Source: Cryptomeria japonica (Eukaryota; Streptophyta; Pinopsida; Cupressales; Cupressaceae). Taken from it: DNA of 64,000 nucleotides. Shown here in pieces: positions 24,040 through 33,596 of the stretch. The stretch lies in assembly GCF_030272615.1 (NCBI RefSeq), contig NC_081412.1, forward strand, positions 539,673,835-539,737,834, read 5' to 3'. The position numbers and the translations under genes are program-made. The notes under the pieces were generated by a model. It saw only the letters and a list, made by a program, of their open reading frames with translations. It did not search any database and had not been told where the DNA came from. Within the stretch, counting starts at the first letter, position 1; the number at the start of each line of letters is the position of its first letter.

Positions 24040-24549
24040 CTAGCTGAAGGCCTGACTCTTCTTGCAACTGATCCTTATACTATGTTGTTTTGACACCATA
24101 TCATGTTTGAAATGTCCATGCTTGGTATAACTAGTTGTTACAAACATAAGGGTTAAAGCATTGCTTGCATTTACAATCATTTTCAAATGTCTTGTTTTTT
24201 CAAGAGACTTGTCACGTTTCATGTGATGTGCTTTTACACTAAATTCAAGTCCGTCTTTAAACAAATGATACCTATTATGTTCCCTATAGACAATGGATTT
24301 TCTATCATACAAATAAGGATTGCCTAGAACCATCCCACAAATGTCAAGCGGAATTACATCTAACTCTACCTCATCTACAAACTTGGATGTGATTGCAAAT
24401 GGGAGTTTACTTTGTTTTGATACATGTAACCGAACATTATCAAACCCAATGGATATGGTTTAGGATGAGGTGTTTTTAATCCCAATTGCTTAACAACTTA
24501 TTCAGAGATTAAGTTCACTTGTGATTCACTATCTATGAGTGTATTAATT
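24040..24549 (-). pseudogene. Gypsy aspartic protease (RVP_2-like)
   Basis: Reads TLIDSESQVNLISEQVVKQL (active-site triad DSG changed to DSE), then with shifts IPLDICGMVLGNPYLYDRKS and HLFKDGLEFSVKAHH, the conserved C-terminal half of plant Gypsy retropepsins. It directly continues the gag at 24550. The next expected domain, reverse transcriptase, is missing. Confidence 0.85.
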
Positions 24550-25150
24550 TTACTTTTTTTTGCAATAGCCCTTATGTGAAATAATGCATTCCTTTTTTCT
24601 TTCAACAGAGACCTCATTACACTTTATAGAGGAAGTATGGGAGCTAGTATTAGCAAAAGGAACAATACCTTCTATACCCATAACTATTATCTTGGATTCA
24701 TCTCCAGATTCTGAACCAAGGTCTTGCACAATAGATGTGGTCTTTTGCTTACCCTTTTGATTCTTGAACCACTTGGGTTTCTGATCAGGATGCAATTTCC
24801 AACATTTTGCATCTTCATGCCCTTCCCTTTTGCAGTGTGAGCAATAAGGCTTCTCCTCCTCTTTCTTCACAGAAACTATTCTCTGAATTTTCTCCTTCCG
24901 TTTCTTGCTCCCTTTGTGTTTACCACATTCCATGAAAAGACTAGCATGGCTATTCCTTGAGCTTGTTTCAAGATGAACGGCTTGCACACTAACTTCATCA
25001 ACGTTAGTTGGATTAAACATAAGTATTGTATGTCTCAAATTCTCATGCAATCTACCTATATACTTTAACAAAGTTTCTTGTGTGTATAAAGGAATACCCA
25101 AAATTAAAGCTCTTTTCCTAAACTCTTGTGTATATGGGTATGTGCAAGCT
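24550..25150 (-). pseudogene. Gypsy gag, C-terminal half with zinc knuckle
   Basis: Reads YTQEFRKRALILGIPL, LKYIGRLHENLRHTILMF (capsid C-terminal part) and a perfect CCHC knuckle CSHCKREGHEDAKC followed by WKLHP. The true frame extends right of the apparent Met at 25101 to about 25150, where foreign DNA begins. The N-terminal half of the same gag lies at 28200-28691. Confidence 0.9.
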
Positions 25151-25197
25151 AATGAGTCACAAATTCATGGAAGTCTGCGTGTTGGAAAACGCACTCC

Positions 25198-25460
25198 GCA
25201 AAACGGGCCCCCGTTTTCAAAAAATGGGGGCCCGTTAATGGTTCGGCCTCCCGAGCCGAAAGGTCATGGGGTGCTGAAGCTAAATAAAATGGGCCCCCGT
25301 TTTGTCACAAAATGGGCCCCCGTTTATAGACAAAACGGGTCCCCATTTATAAACAAAACGGGCCCCCATTTTGAAATTCTATTTTTACCCTTTTTTTGGA
25401 CAATTTTTCATTTTCACCATCACAGTGAGTTGACAAGAAGAGATCAAAAACGGGCCCCCG
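25198..25460. repeat. GC-rich palindromic repeat cluster, left
   Basis: Seven copies of GGGCCCCC, its complement GGGGGCCC, or a one-base variant, at 25205, 25226 (inverted), 25291, 25314, 25337, 25360 and 25452. Most are flanked by AA/AAAC and GTTTT. The outer copy spans 25198-25217 (GCAAAACGGGCCCCCGTTTT). Confidence 0.9.
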
Positions 25461-26514
25461 TGCTGTGGTTTCCACTTCAAGCCTCCACCACTATCCCAGG
25501 TACACATTCAGTCATCTATTTTCACATTTCATAATTTTCTTGTATATTTTTCTTGTTTTTTTGTGTATTATTTAGTTTTTTTTTATTATTTTAGTTTTTT
25601 TTTATAGTAGCATATAAATAAATTATTTTTTATATTTGTAAATTCTTGATTTTGATCTAAAATATTTTTGAACAGTTAACCCTAAACCGTAATCAACAAA
25701 TTTAGAAACCAAAACCAAACCTAGATAATTAACAAAACGAAATCGACACAAACAAAAAATCGAAAATGAAATGGAAACAAAAACAAAAATGTTCGAAAAT
25801 GAAATTGAAATAAAACCGAATATATGTACCTAAATTATTCTTAATCCTCATTAGGCAATACAAAACTTACCACTAAATTAGTATAACCTTAAAAATAATT
25901 AACATTACTCTTCAAATTTTAGATATGAAAGTTTAGGCTTAGGTTTATGCCATGTCATGGCATAAAGGTCCTATTATGGTCCTATTATGTCATGTGATGG
26001 TATAAAAGGATCAATTATGGACACAATTTAAGAGCAAAGCTAGATAAGTTACTAAAATTGGAGTTTGGTTTACATAGGTTCATAAAGGAAGCTAATATGC
26101 CAAATATATAATTCATTAATACAAAATAAAAAATATTCTTGATTTATAATGTTGATTGACAATGAGTTTTCTAAATGGGGTGCTAATTATATATACATCC
26201 GAAAGATTTGAAAAATATAATTCCCAAGAAGTATTTTGAATATCTTTAGAAGTATATTGGTATATCTAGAATGTAATTTATATTATAAAAGATTTGATAT
26301 ATGATTTGAAGTTGGTAGATATTTTGAGGAAGATTTATTAGATTATGTTATGATTAAGCTAATATTAGAAGAATGGTTTTAACAACATCTTTTGGTTTTA
26401 AAAGGTGCACAAGGTTTGAAGTTGAAATCATATTCGATTGTATATAATATTAAATTGTTAAGGAGCTATTTTTTTTTAAAGTAGTTAATTTAAGATATTA
26501 GTTGAAGCTATCTG

Positions 26515-26757
26515 AGAACGTGAGATAGTCCTAATGAACACACAAATTAAATTAATGAACCTAGGACAATCACAATGAACATATGATAGTCCCAATGAGA
26601 CTCAAATGATCCTAATGAATGTAGGGCAGTCTTAATGAACCTAAGAAAGTCCTAATGAGCCTAAGAAAGCCATAATGAACTTGGGACAATCCTAATGAAC
26701 CTAGGATAGTCCTAATGAACCTATGATAGTGTAAACAAGCCTAGGATAGTGTAAGAA
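26515..26757. repeat. degenerate ~20-bp tandem repeat
   Basis: About a dozen imperfect units built around CCTAATGAACCTAGGATAGT. Not coding. Confidence 0.85.
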
Positions 26758-27126
26758 AAAATCACTACAAAAAAGACCTCAAATGCGTTAAATGAATTTC
26801 CCAATAACGCACTCGTGTTTATCTTTTTTTGGTCATTTGGCTACCTTTTTTTACAACATCTTGGTGTATACACCCCTAAGAAGACCTTTTCCTCAAAAAT
26901 TTCTTGGATCATGAACTCCTCATGTGCACCAAACATAAGTTGCCACTTGGAAGCTTCTAATGCACACAATCCTTTCAATCAATCTACTCCATTGATCTCT
27001 CAAAACAATCTTAGTCTTTAATCCTCTATCCTTCATGACTATAAATAAATCATTATATGAGCCATTTTCAAGAACTCTTGTAATGCAATGTTATGTTGCC
27101 AATTTAAGCACCTTACATCCTATTTT

Positions 27127-27226
27127 TAAAACGGGGGCCCGTTGTTAAATCCAACGGGCAAAAAATGAAACGGGCCCCCGTTTTCGAAACGGGCCCCCAT
27201 TTATATAAAATGGGGGCCCGTTATGC
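27127..27226. repeat. GC-rich palindromic repeat cluster, right
   Basis: Copies of the same motif at 27133 (inverted), 27172, 27191 and 27212 (inverted). The outermost 20 bases (27207-27226), read on the minus strand, match 25198-25217 at 18 of 20 positions. Confidence 0.9.
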
Positions 27227-28199
27227 AAAATTTGAATTCACAACCCACCACTTGCCTCGAGATTAGGCCCGGGATAGGCCTAGGATGGCCACCCCTGAGA
27301 CATGAACCTGCAAATTCAAAGCTCCATGAATGAAAGCACAAATATGATGAAATGAAATAGTTTACGTGCCTCTAATCAGAGAATTTTTTTACGAAATTGA
27401 AACCCATTTCAAATTATACTGTCTAGATTCTAAATATGTAAATTAATTTAAAAATTGATTATTTTAACTATTTTTCATTTAATTTATACTGAATCAGGTT
27501 CATGAATTTGAAATATTAACTAATTTTCTTAATTTAATAACTTTTTTATTTTAATGAATTTTGAAAAAAAATTTATATGTCATCAATCTACACAAAATTC
27601 TTTACAATTTTTAAAAAAAAAATTCAAAAAATGCTATGTTTACGTCAAATTATGTGCGTCATACACGTCAAATTTTTAAAAAGATAATAACGGCCATTAA
27701 AAAATTAATTAAAAAAAAAATATTTGAAAAAAAAAAACAAAAAAATATGCTCATCAATCTTCAGTGTGTTACAAACCATTTCCAAAAACGGTTTGAGAAA
27801 ATAATTTTAATTGTGTCAAAAAGTGTGGGTCGTACACATGCATGGTATGGTCCTGAAACAGGCATTTTTAAAACATAGTTTTTAGAACTCCATTCAAAAA
27901 GTTAATTTTTATTATGTGGGTATTAAAATAAATTACATATTTGAAAAGTACACTCAAAGAGCTATCTTTTATATTAGGGACTTTTTCCAAGATTCAATCT
28001 CTAAGTGTTTCAAAATTTAAGCTCAAGTGAGACAAAATCTGAAAAACAGGGAAAACACTTCCACTTTTTGGCCAAAAAGTGGACTCATCTTCTTGCACTG
28101 ACCCATATTCATGTACACTTTGACGTTTCTCTTGCCTTAATGATTACCAATTCATTACTACTTTTTTCATGTGACCTAATCAATAAAATTGTTTCTTAA

Positions 28200-28691
28200 G
28201 TGCAGCTGTAAACTCAAACCAAGAAGAAATTATTTTACCATATCGGCTAAGATCTTCCTGAGTTCTGCTCTCCCACCAGATTAAGGTTGTGCCTCCTAGG
28301 CAAAAAGTGGCTAACTGGATCTTTGAAGCATCATCAGTAAACTTTTGAATCCTGCAATAAACTTCAACTTGTTTTATCTAATTATCAAGTTTCTTTGCAT
28401 CCACTTCTCCGTTATAGGTTGGCAATTCAAATTTAACATCAAGCTTTAACAAAGGTTAATTAGACTTAGACTGTACAGGTTGTTTCTTTTTGGGGAGGAA
28501 GTAGAAGAAGAAGATGAAGAGGATGAAGAGGAAGAAGATGGGGATGGAGGTTCAGGAGGGTCACTACCACCTCCTACTCCTTTGCCTTTGTCATCTTTCG
28601 AAGGGGATTCACCTTCCTTCTTCTTCTTTTTGTCCCTTCTTTCCTTTTTCTTCTGCCTATCCTTGTACAACTCTTCCACCATCATCTTCAT
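28200..28691 (-). pseudogene. Gypsy gag, N-terminal half
   Basis: Starts with a Lys/Glu-rich helix (MVEELYKDRQKKKERRDK), a Ser/Pro linker with a run of 12 Ser, then after a shift LKLDVKFELPTYNGEVDAKK, TAG for Trp, QVEVYCRIQKFTDDASKIQL and TLIWWESRTQEDL. This is the usual N-terminal layout of this Gypsy gag type. It stops at 28200, where the 3-kb insertion begins; some 25 codons before the resumption at 25150 are not seen. Confidence 0.87.
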
Positions 28692-28890
28692 GTCTAGGAA
28701 TGCTTTACGAAATTATTCTTTGTTCTCAAAGAGTTCAGGTTAAACATGTTTTCCTTCTTCCGATTGTGCCATGGTTGATCTTCGAGTAACTTGCCTTGAT
28801 TAGATCTCTGGATTAAACTCTTCAAGTGCACCTTCTCCTTGCTTTAATTTCAACTTGGTTAACATCCACCACTTGCAATTTCCTATCAAA

Positions 28891-28904
28891 CTACTCTGAT
28901 ACCA
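28891..28904 (-). other. primer binding site (tRNA-Met) of the Gypsy element
   Basis: On the minus strand TGGTATCAGAGTAG, seven bases after the 5' LTR end (TACA). Confidence 0.88.
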
Positions 28905-28911
28905 CTTGATC

Positions 28912-30170
28912 TGTAATTAAGAGGTTTACAAAAATAAATTGTACGTAATCCAATTTACAGATTTATCCCAATCGCAAACAGAATTGCATGGTTATGATTT
29001 TTAACCATTGAAATTACAAAAGCTAAGTTCACTTAATCCTTTGCACAACTTAATAATGTTAAACAATAACTTAAAGAAGAAATTAAAAATGAAACGAATA
29101 AAAGAGAATTAGAAGAGAGAAGAGAGATCACGAACTTGATAAGGAAGTTCACTGAATATAAGCTACATCTCCGGGTCCACTTCTCAATGTAGGACCCCTT
29201 TATTAATATCGCCAAGCAAAACGCCTTGTTACAATATTCAAGCTTTGGCAAAATCTGCATCAAACGGCTCATAATCTCTCTCACTTTTTAACAATTCTTG
29301 GTGCATAGTAACACCTTGTAATCTCCTCTTAGCAATTCTCCACTTTCAAAAGCATAAAAATCTCCCAAGTTATCACCACTTCAATGAATTTTCCATCCTA
29401 CACTACCCCCTTTTATACAAGAAAATTGCTCAAATTGGTATAAAACCAATTGATTTTGCAAAATCATCGTATCTCTCCATTTTTACATATAAAATCTTGA
29501 AAAATCTCCTCTTTACAAATACAATAAATCTTGTTTAACATTAACCTCCCAATTTGTTTTAAAACAATATGTTATTTAGCCCTTTACGGTTGTTATGGGT
29601 GCTTTTACATTTGAGAATTTATATTTGTACTAAATAAGGTTTTTTATCCCCTTATTAATAGGGGAAGAAGATTTTAAAATCTTTTGAAATCTTTAAAAAG
29701 CCATTTAAATAGCCTCTAATATTCTCCTAATAAAATGGGCTTATAAAACTTTATGTTTAGGAGAATTAAATCTTATTTAAAGATTTATGTAAATGGAGGG
29801 ATTTCAAGAGGATTTTAAGGCATGGGTTAAGGGATTAAATCCCACCACATCCTCCTTAATTTATTTTTATTTTTTTATTTTTTTAAACCATATATTTTTT
29901 TCTTTTAATAATTATAGTTTAAGCCATATTTATGCCAACTCACTACTCTTGCCATGTCATATGCCACGTGTCCTACCAAGTGTCACATTTTGTTGATGCC
30001 ACGTCATCATTTGGACCAAAACTTTGACTGGTCATAACTTCTACATACGGACTCCTCTTGAGCGAGTTCAAGTTGTGTTAGAACCGTGTTGACAAACCCT
30101 ACACAATGATGTCATTTTAGTGAGATTTTGAGACTGAATTTTTTAGGTTTTTCTAGATCCACCTGGATCA
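28912..30170 (-). repeat. Gypsy 5' LTR
   Basis: Begins TGTAATTAAGAGG and ends CCACCTGGATCA on the plus strand, 1,259 bases. The outer end lies 53 bases before the ATG of the NLR pseudogene at 30224. It is the full-length partner of the truncated LTR at 22636-23691. Confidence 0.9.
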
Positions 30171-30223
30171 TTGAAGCACTCAATATTTGCGTCTGAACGT
30201 CATCTTATCTGGCTCGCATTGCC

Positions 30224-30502
30224 ATGGGCTCCTTTTGCTCCTCTTCTTCTCCCTGTTGTTGCCCACACAAGGCTTCGCAGCCACCGGCACCTGAGGAGCC
30301 ACCATATGCTCAACCGCCACAGCCGTCAACTGTTCTGCCGACATCATTTGAGCTACCGGTACCCACGAAGGAAAACTCTACCAGCCTTTTTCAAACCATC
30401 AACAATGCCGGCGACGTTGACTATTTGATCCATCTCATCGACGATCTTCTAAACAGGGTTAGAATGGGAATTAGCTTCAACCGTAATCATAAGAATTGTT
30501 AA
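30224..30502 (+). pseudogene. NLR unit 1 leader exon
   Basis: Starts MGSFCSSSSPCCCPHKASQP. Gly2 and Ser6 fit the N-myristoylation pattern MGxxxS/T, and the Cys residues could be palmitoylated; both are predictions. A Pro/Glu-rich stretch follows, then NNAGDVDYLIHLIDDLLNRV, a short amphipathic helix. Units 2 and 3 keep the same kind of start (MGSCCS, MGGYFS), and unit 4 keeps the second half. A short upstream frame starting at 30171 overlaps in another frame and is not expected to be real. Confidence 0.7.
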
Positions 30503-30759
30503 TTTGTTTTTGCATTTCACTCATTGTAGTGTTTGTGAATCCAGTCAAAACAAGAAAAGACGTTAGAGGGAACCACTAGTTCAGAACCTCTGTCTGATAC
30601 ACTGAAGGGTAGAGCAAAATCAGAATGGACATCCTTTATCCAATGGGTCTGAATTCCTTGAATTTGTGAATAAGCATATTCAGCTGGAGATGGTAACTGC
30701 TAAATTTAGTTTTATTTTGACTAAAAGATTAGTTAGCAATATGTTACAATTATTTACGA

Positions 30760-31057
30760 GGAGTCAGAGTTAAAGGTGGTTGTATTTACGGGGAGAGATG
30801 AAGGTAACAGAGAAGCTGTAGCACAAATATTGCAAAGTGTGGAGAAGGCGTGCTGGATGGTTGGAGGATTATCTCTTGTAGCCTTCTTGCTAGATCAGAT
30901 TGAACTGATCCCTGAAAACCAGAGTGAATACATAGAACTCCTAAGACAAATGTTTAAGCTTGCTATGTATATCCGAAGGATGAAGTATGATATGCCACAA
31001 GAAGAAAATATATTGAATGAGGCAATTATTTTGATTGTTGAAGGATCCATGATATGA
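30760..31057 (+). pseudogene. NLR unit 1 helical N-terminal block
   Basis: Open for 93 codons. It reads as amphipathic helices: EAVAQILQSVEKACWMVGGL, LVAFLLDQIELIP, EYIELLRQMFKLAMYIRRMK. It has no TIR signature. A four-helix bundle like that of RPW8/HeLo domains is possible, but I do not recognise the family from sequence. It lies between leader and P-loop, the place of the signalling domain in NLRs. Confidence 0.55.
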
Positions 31058-31377
31058 GCTTCACAACTAAAGTCTAGAACACTTTTCTAGTAAAATGTCT
31101 ACAATGATTAAATATCTGAATTTAGTATGAATTTTATTAGTTTTATCATCATTTATGTTATTGTAACTGAAAATAAATCAGCTTTATCAGGATCTTACAT
31201 TGCAAGCGCTAATAGAAATACAACATCAGCAGCCTGTTGCCTTCTCTCCATGGAAGCCTACTTATCCAGATCATGCAGATAAATATATACAAACCTTGTT
31301 TTTATTTCAAAACTTTCAACTATATTTACATGTGTTGTTATTAGCTTAATATTCTCCTGTGGGCTCATCGGCAGTTG

Positions 31378-31613
31378 GCATCCGAAAACAGAAGAAACAA
31401 TTAATGAATTTGCTAGACATGAAAACAGAAAACATGTCTCCATTGGCTGTAGTTATTTATAGATTTGACGGCATAGGAAACACCGCCCTCGCCACCGCTG
31501 TTATTGCTGACTTAGATCTCACAGATTACAACTATTCAGGAGTTCAAATGCAAGAACATCATAAAATGCGGGCAGCAGCAAATATTGAAAGATGCCTTCC
31601 GAGCATATTATGA
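31378..31613 (+). pseudogene. NLR unit 1 P-loop exon
   Basis: After a plausible acceptor (CATCGGCAG at 31377) it reads VGIRKQKKQLMNLLD, then AVVIYRFDGIGNTALATAV. This is the Walker A region (31467-31493), where GGIGKTTLA is expected: the NTP-binding Lys is Asn. The frame runs to a TGA at 31611. The kinase-2 Asp-rich strand that should follow is absent. Confidence 0.85.
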
Positions 31614-31636
31614 CGGGAATTTAACATTGAGAAATA

Positions 31637-32190
31637 GTGCTCACAACTCGAAATCTGGGTATCACGGATATGCTTAAAGACGCCGGCCTTGCACGTCGTG
31701 AGCATATTGTGGATAACCTACCCCACGAAGAGGCACGCAAAATTTTATTAGCGCAGACGACACGCAAAAAACCCTGCAGATTTGTGTCGGGATTCCGTTA
31801 CTCTTACAAATTGTTGGTGCTCGTTTGAGTAAGCATAATTTCGTAGTAGAGGGATGCACTCAAATATTTGAAGCTTTAGAAAGAGGAAAGGATGTCATTG
31901 AAGAAAATCTGAGCAGACGGCTTTTCACTAATGTGTATAATGAGTTGGAAGCGTCTACGCAAGAAGCGTTTTTGGATATTTGCTGCTTCTTTGCTAGCTG
32001 GAGTCGCCGCGATGTGGAGTGCATTGTTGGAGCTGAGGACCTCACACATCTGGAAGAGGCGGCTTTGTTCAAGACGTCCGACAAAGACAACGTCATTGTT
32101 CTTGATATCTTCCGAGCAAAAGGGCTGAGTATGTCTGAATCGAATAGAATAACCAGTATGCAATCCTGGCTCGATGTATGCGACAATAAG
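31637..32190 (+). pseudogene. NLR unit 1 NB-ARC, RNBS-B to ARC2
   Basis: Reads VLTTRNLGITDML (RNBS-B), a damaged GLPL region (FVSGFRYSYKLLVLV against CPGIPLVLEIV in unit 3), then in 31825-32190 AFLDICCFFASWSRRDVECI (the RNBS-D type of TIR-class NLRs) and a degenerate MHD region VLDIFRAKGLSMS. It ends at a GT splice donor (32191) after CDNK. A shift near 31826 separates the two parts. Confidence 0.87.
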
Positions 32191-32276
32191 GTATGCCTTT
32201 CCATTTCTATTATTAATATTAATAGAAACATGTAAAGTGTAGTACCAATATTAATGAAACATGTCATGTTTTAGCA
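32191..32276 (+). other. NLR unit 1 intron, GT-AG
   Basis: Starts GTATGCCTTTCC and ends TTTTAGCAG; 86 bases, AT-rich. The next exon starts AGGTTCGATCAAATT. Unit 3 has a similar segment from 49199, but its donor reads GCATG. Confidence 0.6.
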
Positions 32277-32562
32277 GAGGTTCGATCAAATTAAAGGAAT
32301 CTGGCTTACCAGGGAGGAGAGTGAACCTGCGTAAGAACTTGATGAGAAGCACATTTTTTTAATGAAATTTTTTTTAAGAGTTCTGGCCTTGGGGAACAAG
32401 ATAAATGTATCAGGATCAAGCCAAAAGACACCCAAATTTAAAGAACTGAGATTTCTCAGACTAGGTGGCAACATGTCTGGTTTATGGCCAGTGAATTTGG
32501 AGTCCCTTGAGCGGTTGGCTGTGTACCATGGCCCTGTCTATAAGGATGGCGTAACTTTGTGT
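32277..32562 (+). pseudogene. NLR unit 1 NBS-LRR linker and first LRR
   Basis: Reads GIWLTREESEPA, a TAA, ELDEKHIF, ALGNKINVSGSSQKTPKF, ELRFLRLGGNMSGLWPVN, LESLERLAVYHGPVYKDG. The unit 3 counterpart has Tyr at the TAA and its own TAG four residues into the ALGN segment, so the two copies decayed independently. Confidence 0.82.
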
Positions 32563-32625
32563 AAGGCAAGACCTTCCCCATTTCATGTAATTTGTTATAC
32601 TTAATTGTTTGCTTAGATTTGGAAA

Positions 32626-33596
32626 AAATTCCTTACAATGGAATCACAATATGGATGCAGTTACCCAAGAAGTTACAGGTAACGAAAGCCACTGTACGGT
32701 CTGAAGAATGTGCAAAGTCCCAGAAATCCATGCCCGCCAACGTCATCCAAAATTCTTTCTTGGAAGAATTGGATTTGAAAGAACTGAGAACTCTGCAGAG
32801 ATTAACCGAATGGCTAGATCACTTAACTAGACTCAAGGTTTTGATATTAGATGAATGGGATAAAATGCAGGAGCTCTCTGAGCAGATATGTGAACGGTTT
32901 TCATTATGTAAACTGAGTATCTGTGGTGGCAGTTTTTTGCAGAATCTGCCAAAAACTTTTGGGCAATTAAGTTCTTTACAGGAGCTGATCTTAACAAGTT
33001 GCAACCAATTGGAAGAATTACCCTCAAGTTTTGGAGACTTGAGTTCTCTAAAACATTTGAATCTAGCAGTGTGTGTTAACTTAAAAGAACTTCCTTCAAG
33101 CTTTGGGAAATTAAACTCATTGGAGGTTTTAAATTTAGAAAGCTGACGAAAATTGCAAGCATTGCCTTCTAGATTTGGGCAGCTACATGGGTTAAAGAAG
33201 TTGAGCCTGCAGTCAGATGATATCAAAGAATTGCCCTCTAGCTTTGGGGACCTTGCCTCTTTAGTAGAGCTGAGGTGCAATGGTCTGGAACTGAAGGAAT
33301 TGCCCGTTAGCTTTGGGCAGCTCATTTCCTTGACACGTTTAGATTTAAGTTGTTGCATGAAATTGAAGTCCTTGCCATCAAGCGCAGGAGAACTTATGTC
33401 ACTAAAACATTTCAACTTATCGTCTTGCTTTAAGATAGAAGTATTACCTTCTAACATTGGGGGTCTTCCATGTTTAACAGAATTAGATTTCAGACTATGT
33501 AACAGTTTTAGAGAATTTCCTACAAGCAGAAATTATCAGCAGTTAACCATTTGGCTTCCTGAGAAGGCAAGGAAGAGGGAGTACTCTTCGAATTAG
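32626..33596 (+). pseudogene. NLR unit 1 leucine-rich repeats
   Basis: An almost continuous 323-codon LRR block with one TGA at 33144-33146. About ten repeats of 23-25 residues follow the pattern LPSSFGxLxSLxxLxLxxCxxLKE, for example LEELPSSFGDLSSLKHLNL and KELPVSFGQLISLTRLDLSC. LRRs of NLRs bind effectors or guarded host proteins. The frame ends AFTSRN-like FPTSRNYQQLTIWLPEK and EYSSN-stop at 33596. Confidence 0.92.

Larger units (their letters stand above)
25151..28199. mobile_element. foreign insertion inside the Gypsy gag
   Basis: About 3 kb separating the two halves of gag. It holds GC-rich palindromic repeats near both sides (25198-25460, 27127-27226), a degenerate 20-bp tandem repeat (26515-26757) and otherwise AT-rich DNA with no recognisable gene. 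The exact junctions are not fixed. It may be a non-autonomous DNA transposon or more than one insertion. Confidence 0.6.
22636..30170 (-). mobile_element. Gypsy retrotransposon, internally deleted
   Basis: Minus-strand LTR element: 5' LTR 28912-30170, primer site 28891-28904, gag 28691-24550 (interrupted by about 3 kb of foreign DNA), protease to 24040, polypurine tract 23692-23703, 3' LTR 22636-23691. Reverse transcriptase and integrase are absent: only about 340 bases separate the protease from the polypurine tract. The 3' LTR lacks its last 240 bases or so, so no left target duplication remains. Confidence 0.88.
30224..33596 (+). pseudogene. NB-ARC/LRR immune-receptor pseudogene, unit 1
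   Basis: The most complete copy in the array. Order: Cys/Pro-rich leader (30224-30480), helical N-terminal block (30776-31057), P-loop exon (31359-31613), RNBS-B to ARC2 (31637-32190), first LRR exon (32277-32562), main LRR exon (32626-33596). NLR proteins sense pathogen effectors through the LRR and switch through NTP binding by NB-ARC. No TIR motif is visible. Breaks: a stop after the P-loop exon with loss of the kinase-2 region, a shift near 31826, TAA at 32332 where unit 3 has Tyr, and TGA at 33144. The Gypsy LTR abuts its 5' end. Confidence 0.9.

Noticed and set aside
26763-26775. A complete CACTA transposon starting at CACTACAAAAAA
   Set aside because: I found no inverted partner end or transposase; kept only as a finding about a possible end.
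25198-27226. CRISPR-like array
   Set aside because: The motif is short and palindromic with irregular spacing in both orientations; a plant nuclear context makes this implausible.
28480-28789. Plus-strand acidic/glycine frames
   Set aside because: They are the antisense of the Ser-rich gag linker of the Gypsy element, which reads correctly on the minus strand.
30224-33596. A functional NLR gene or a TIR-NB-ARC-LRR
   Set aside because: No TIR motif is present in any frame upstream of the P-loop, and at least four breaks plus loss of the kinase-2 region exclude a working product.
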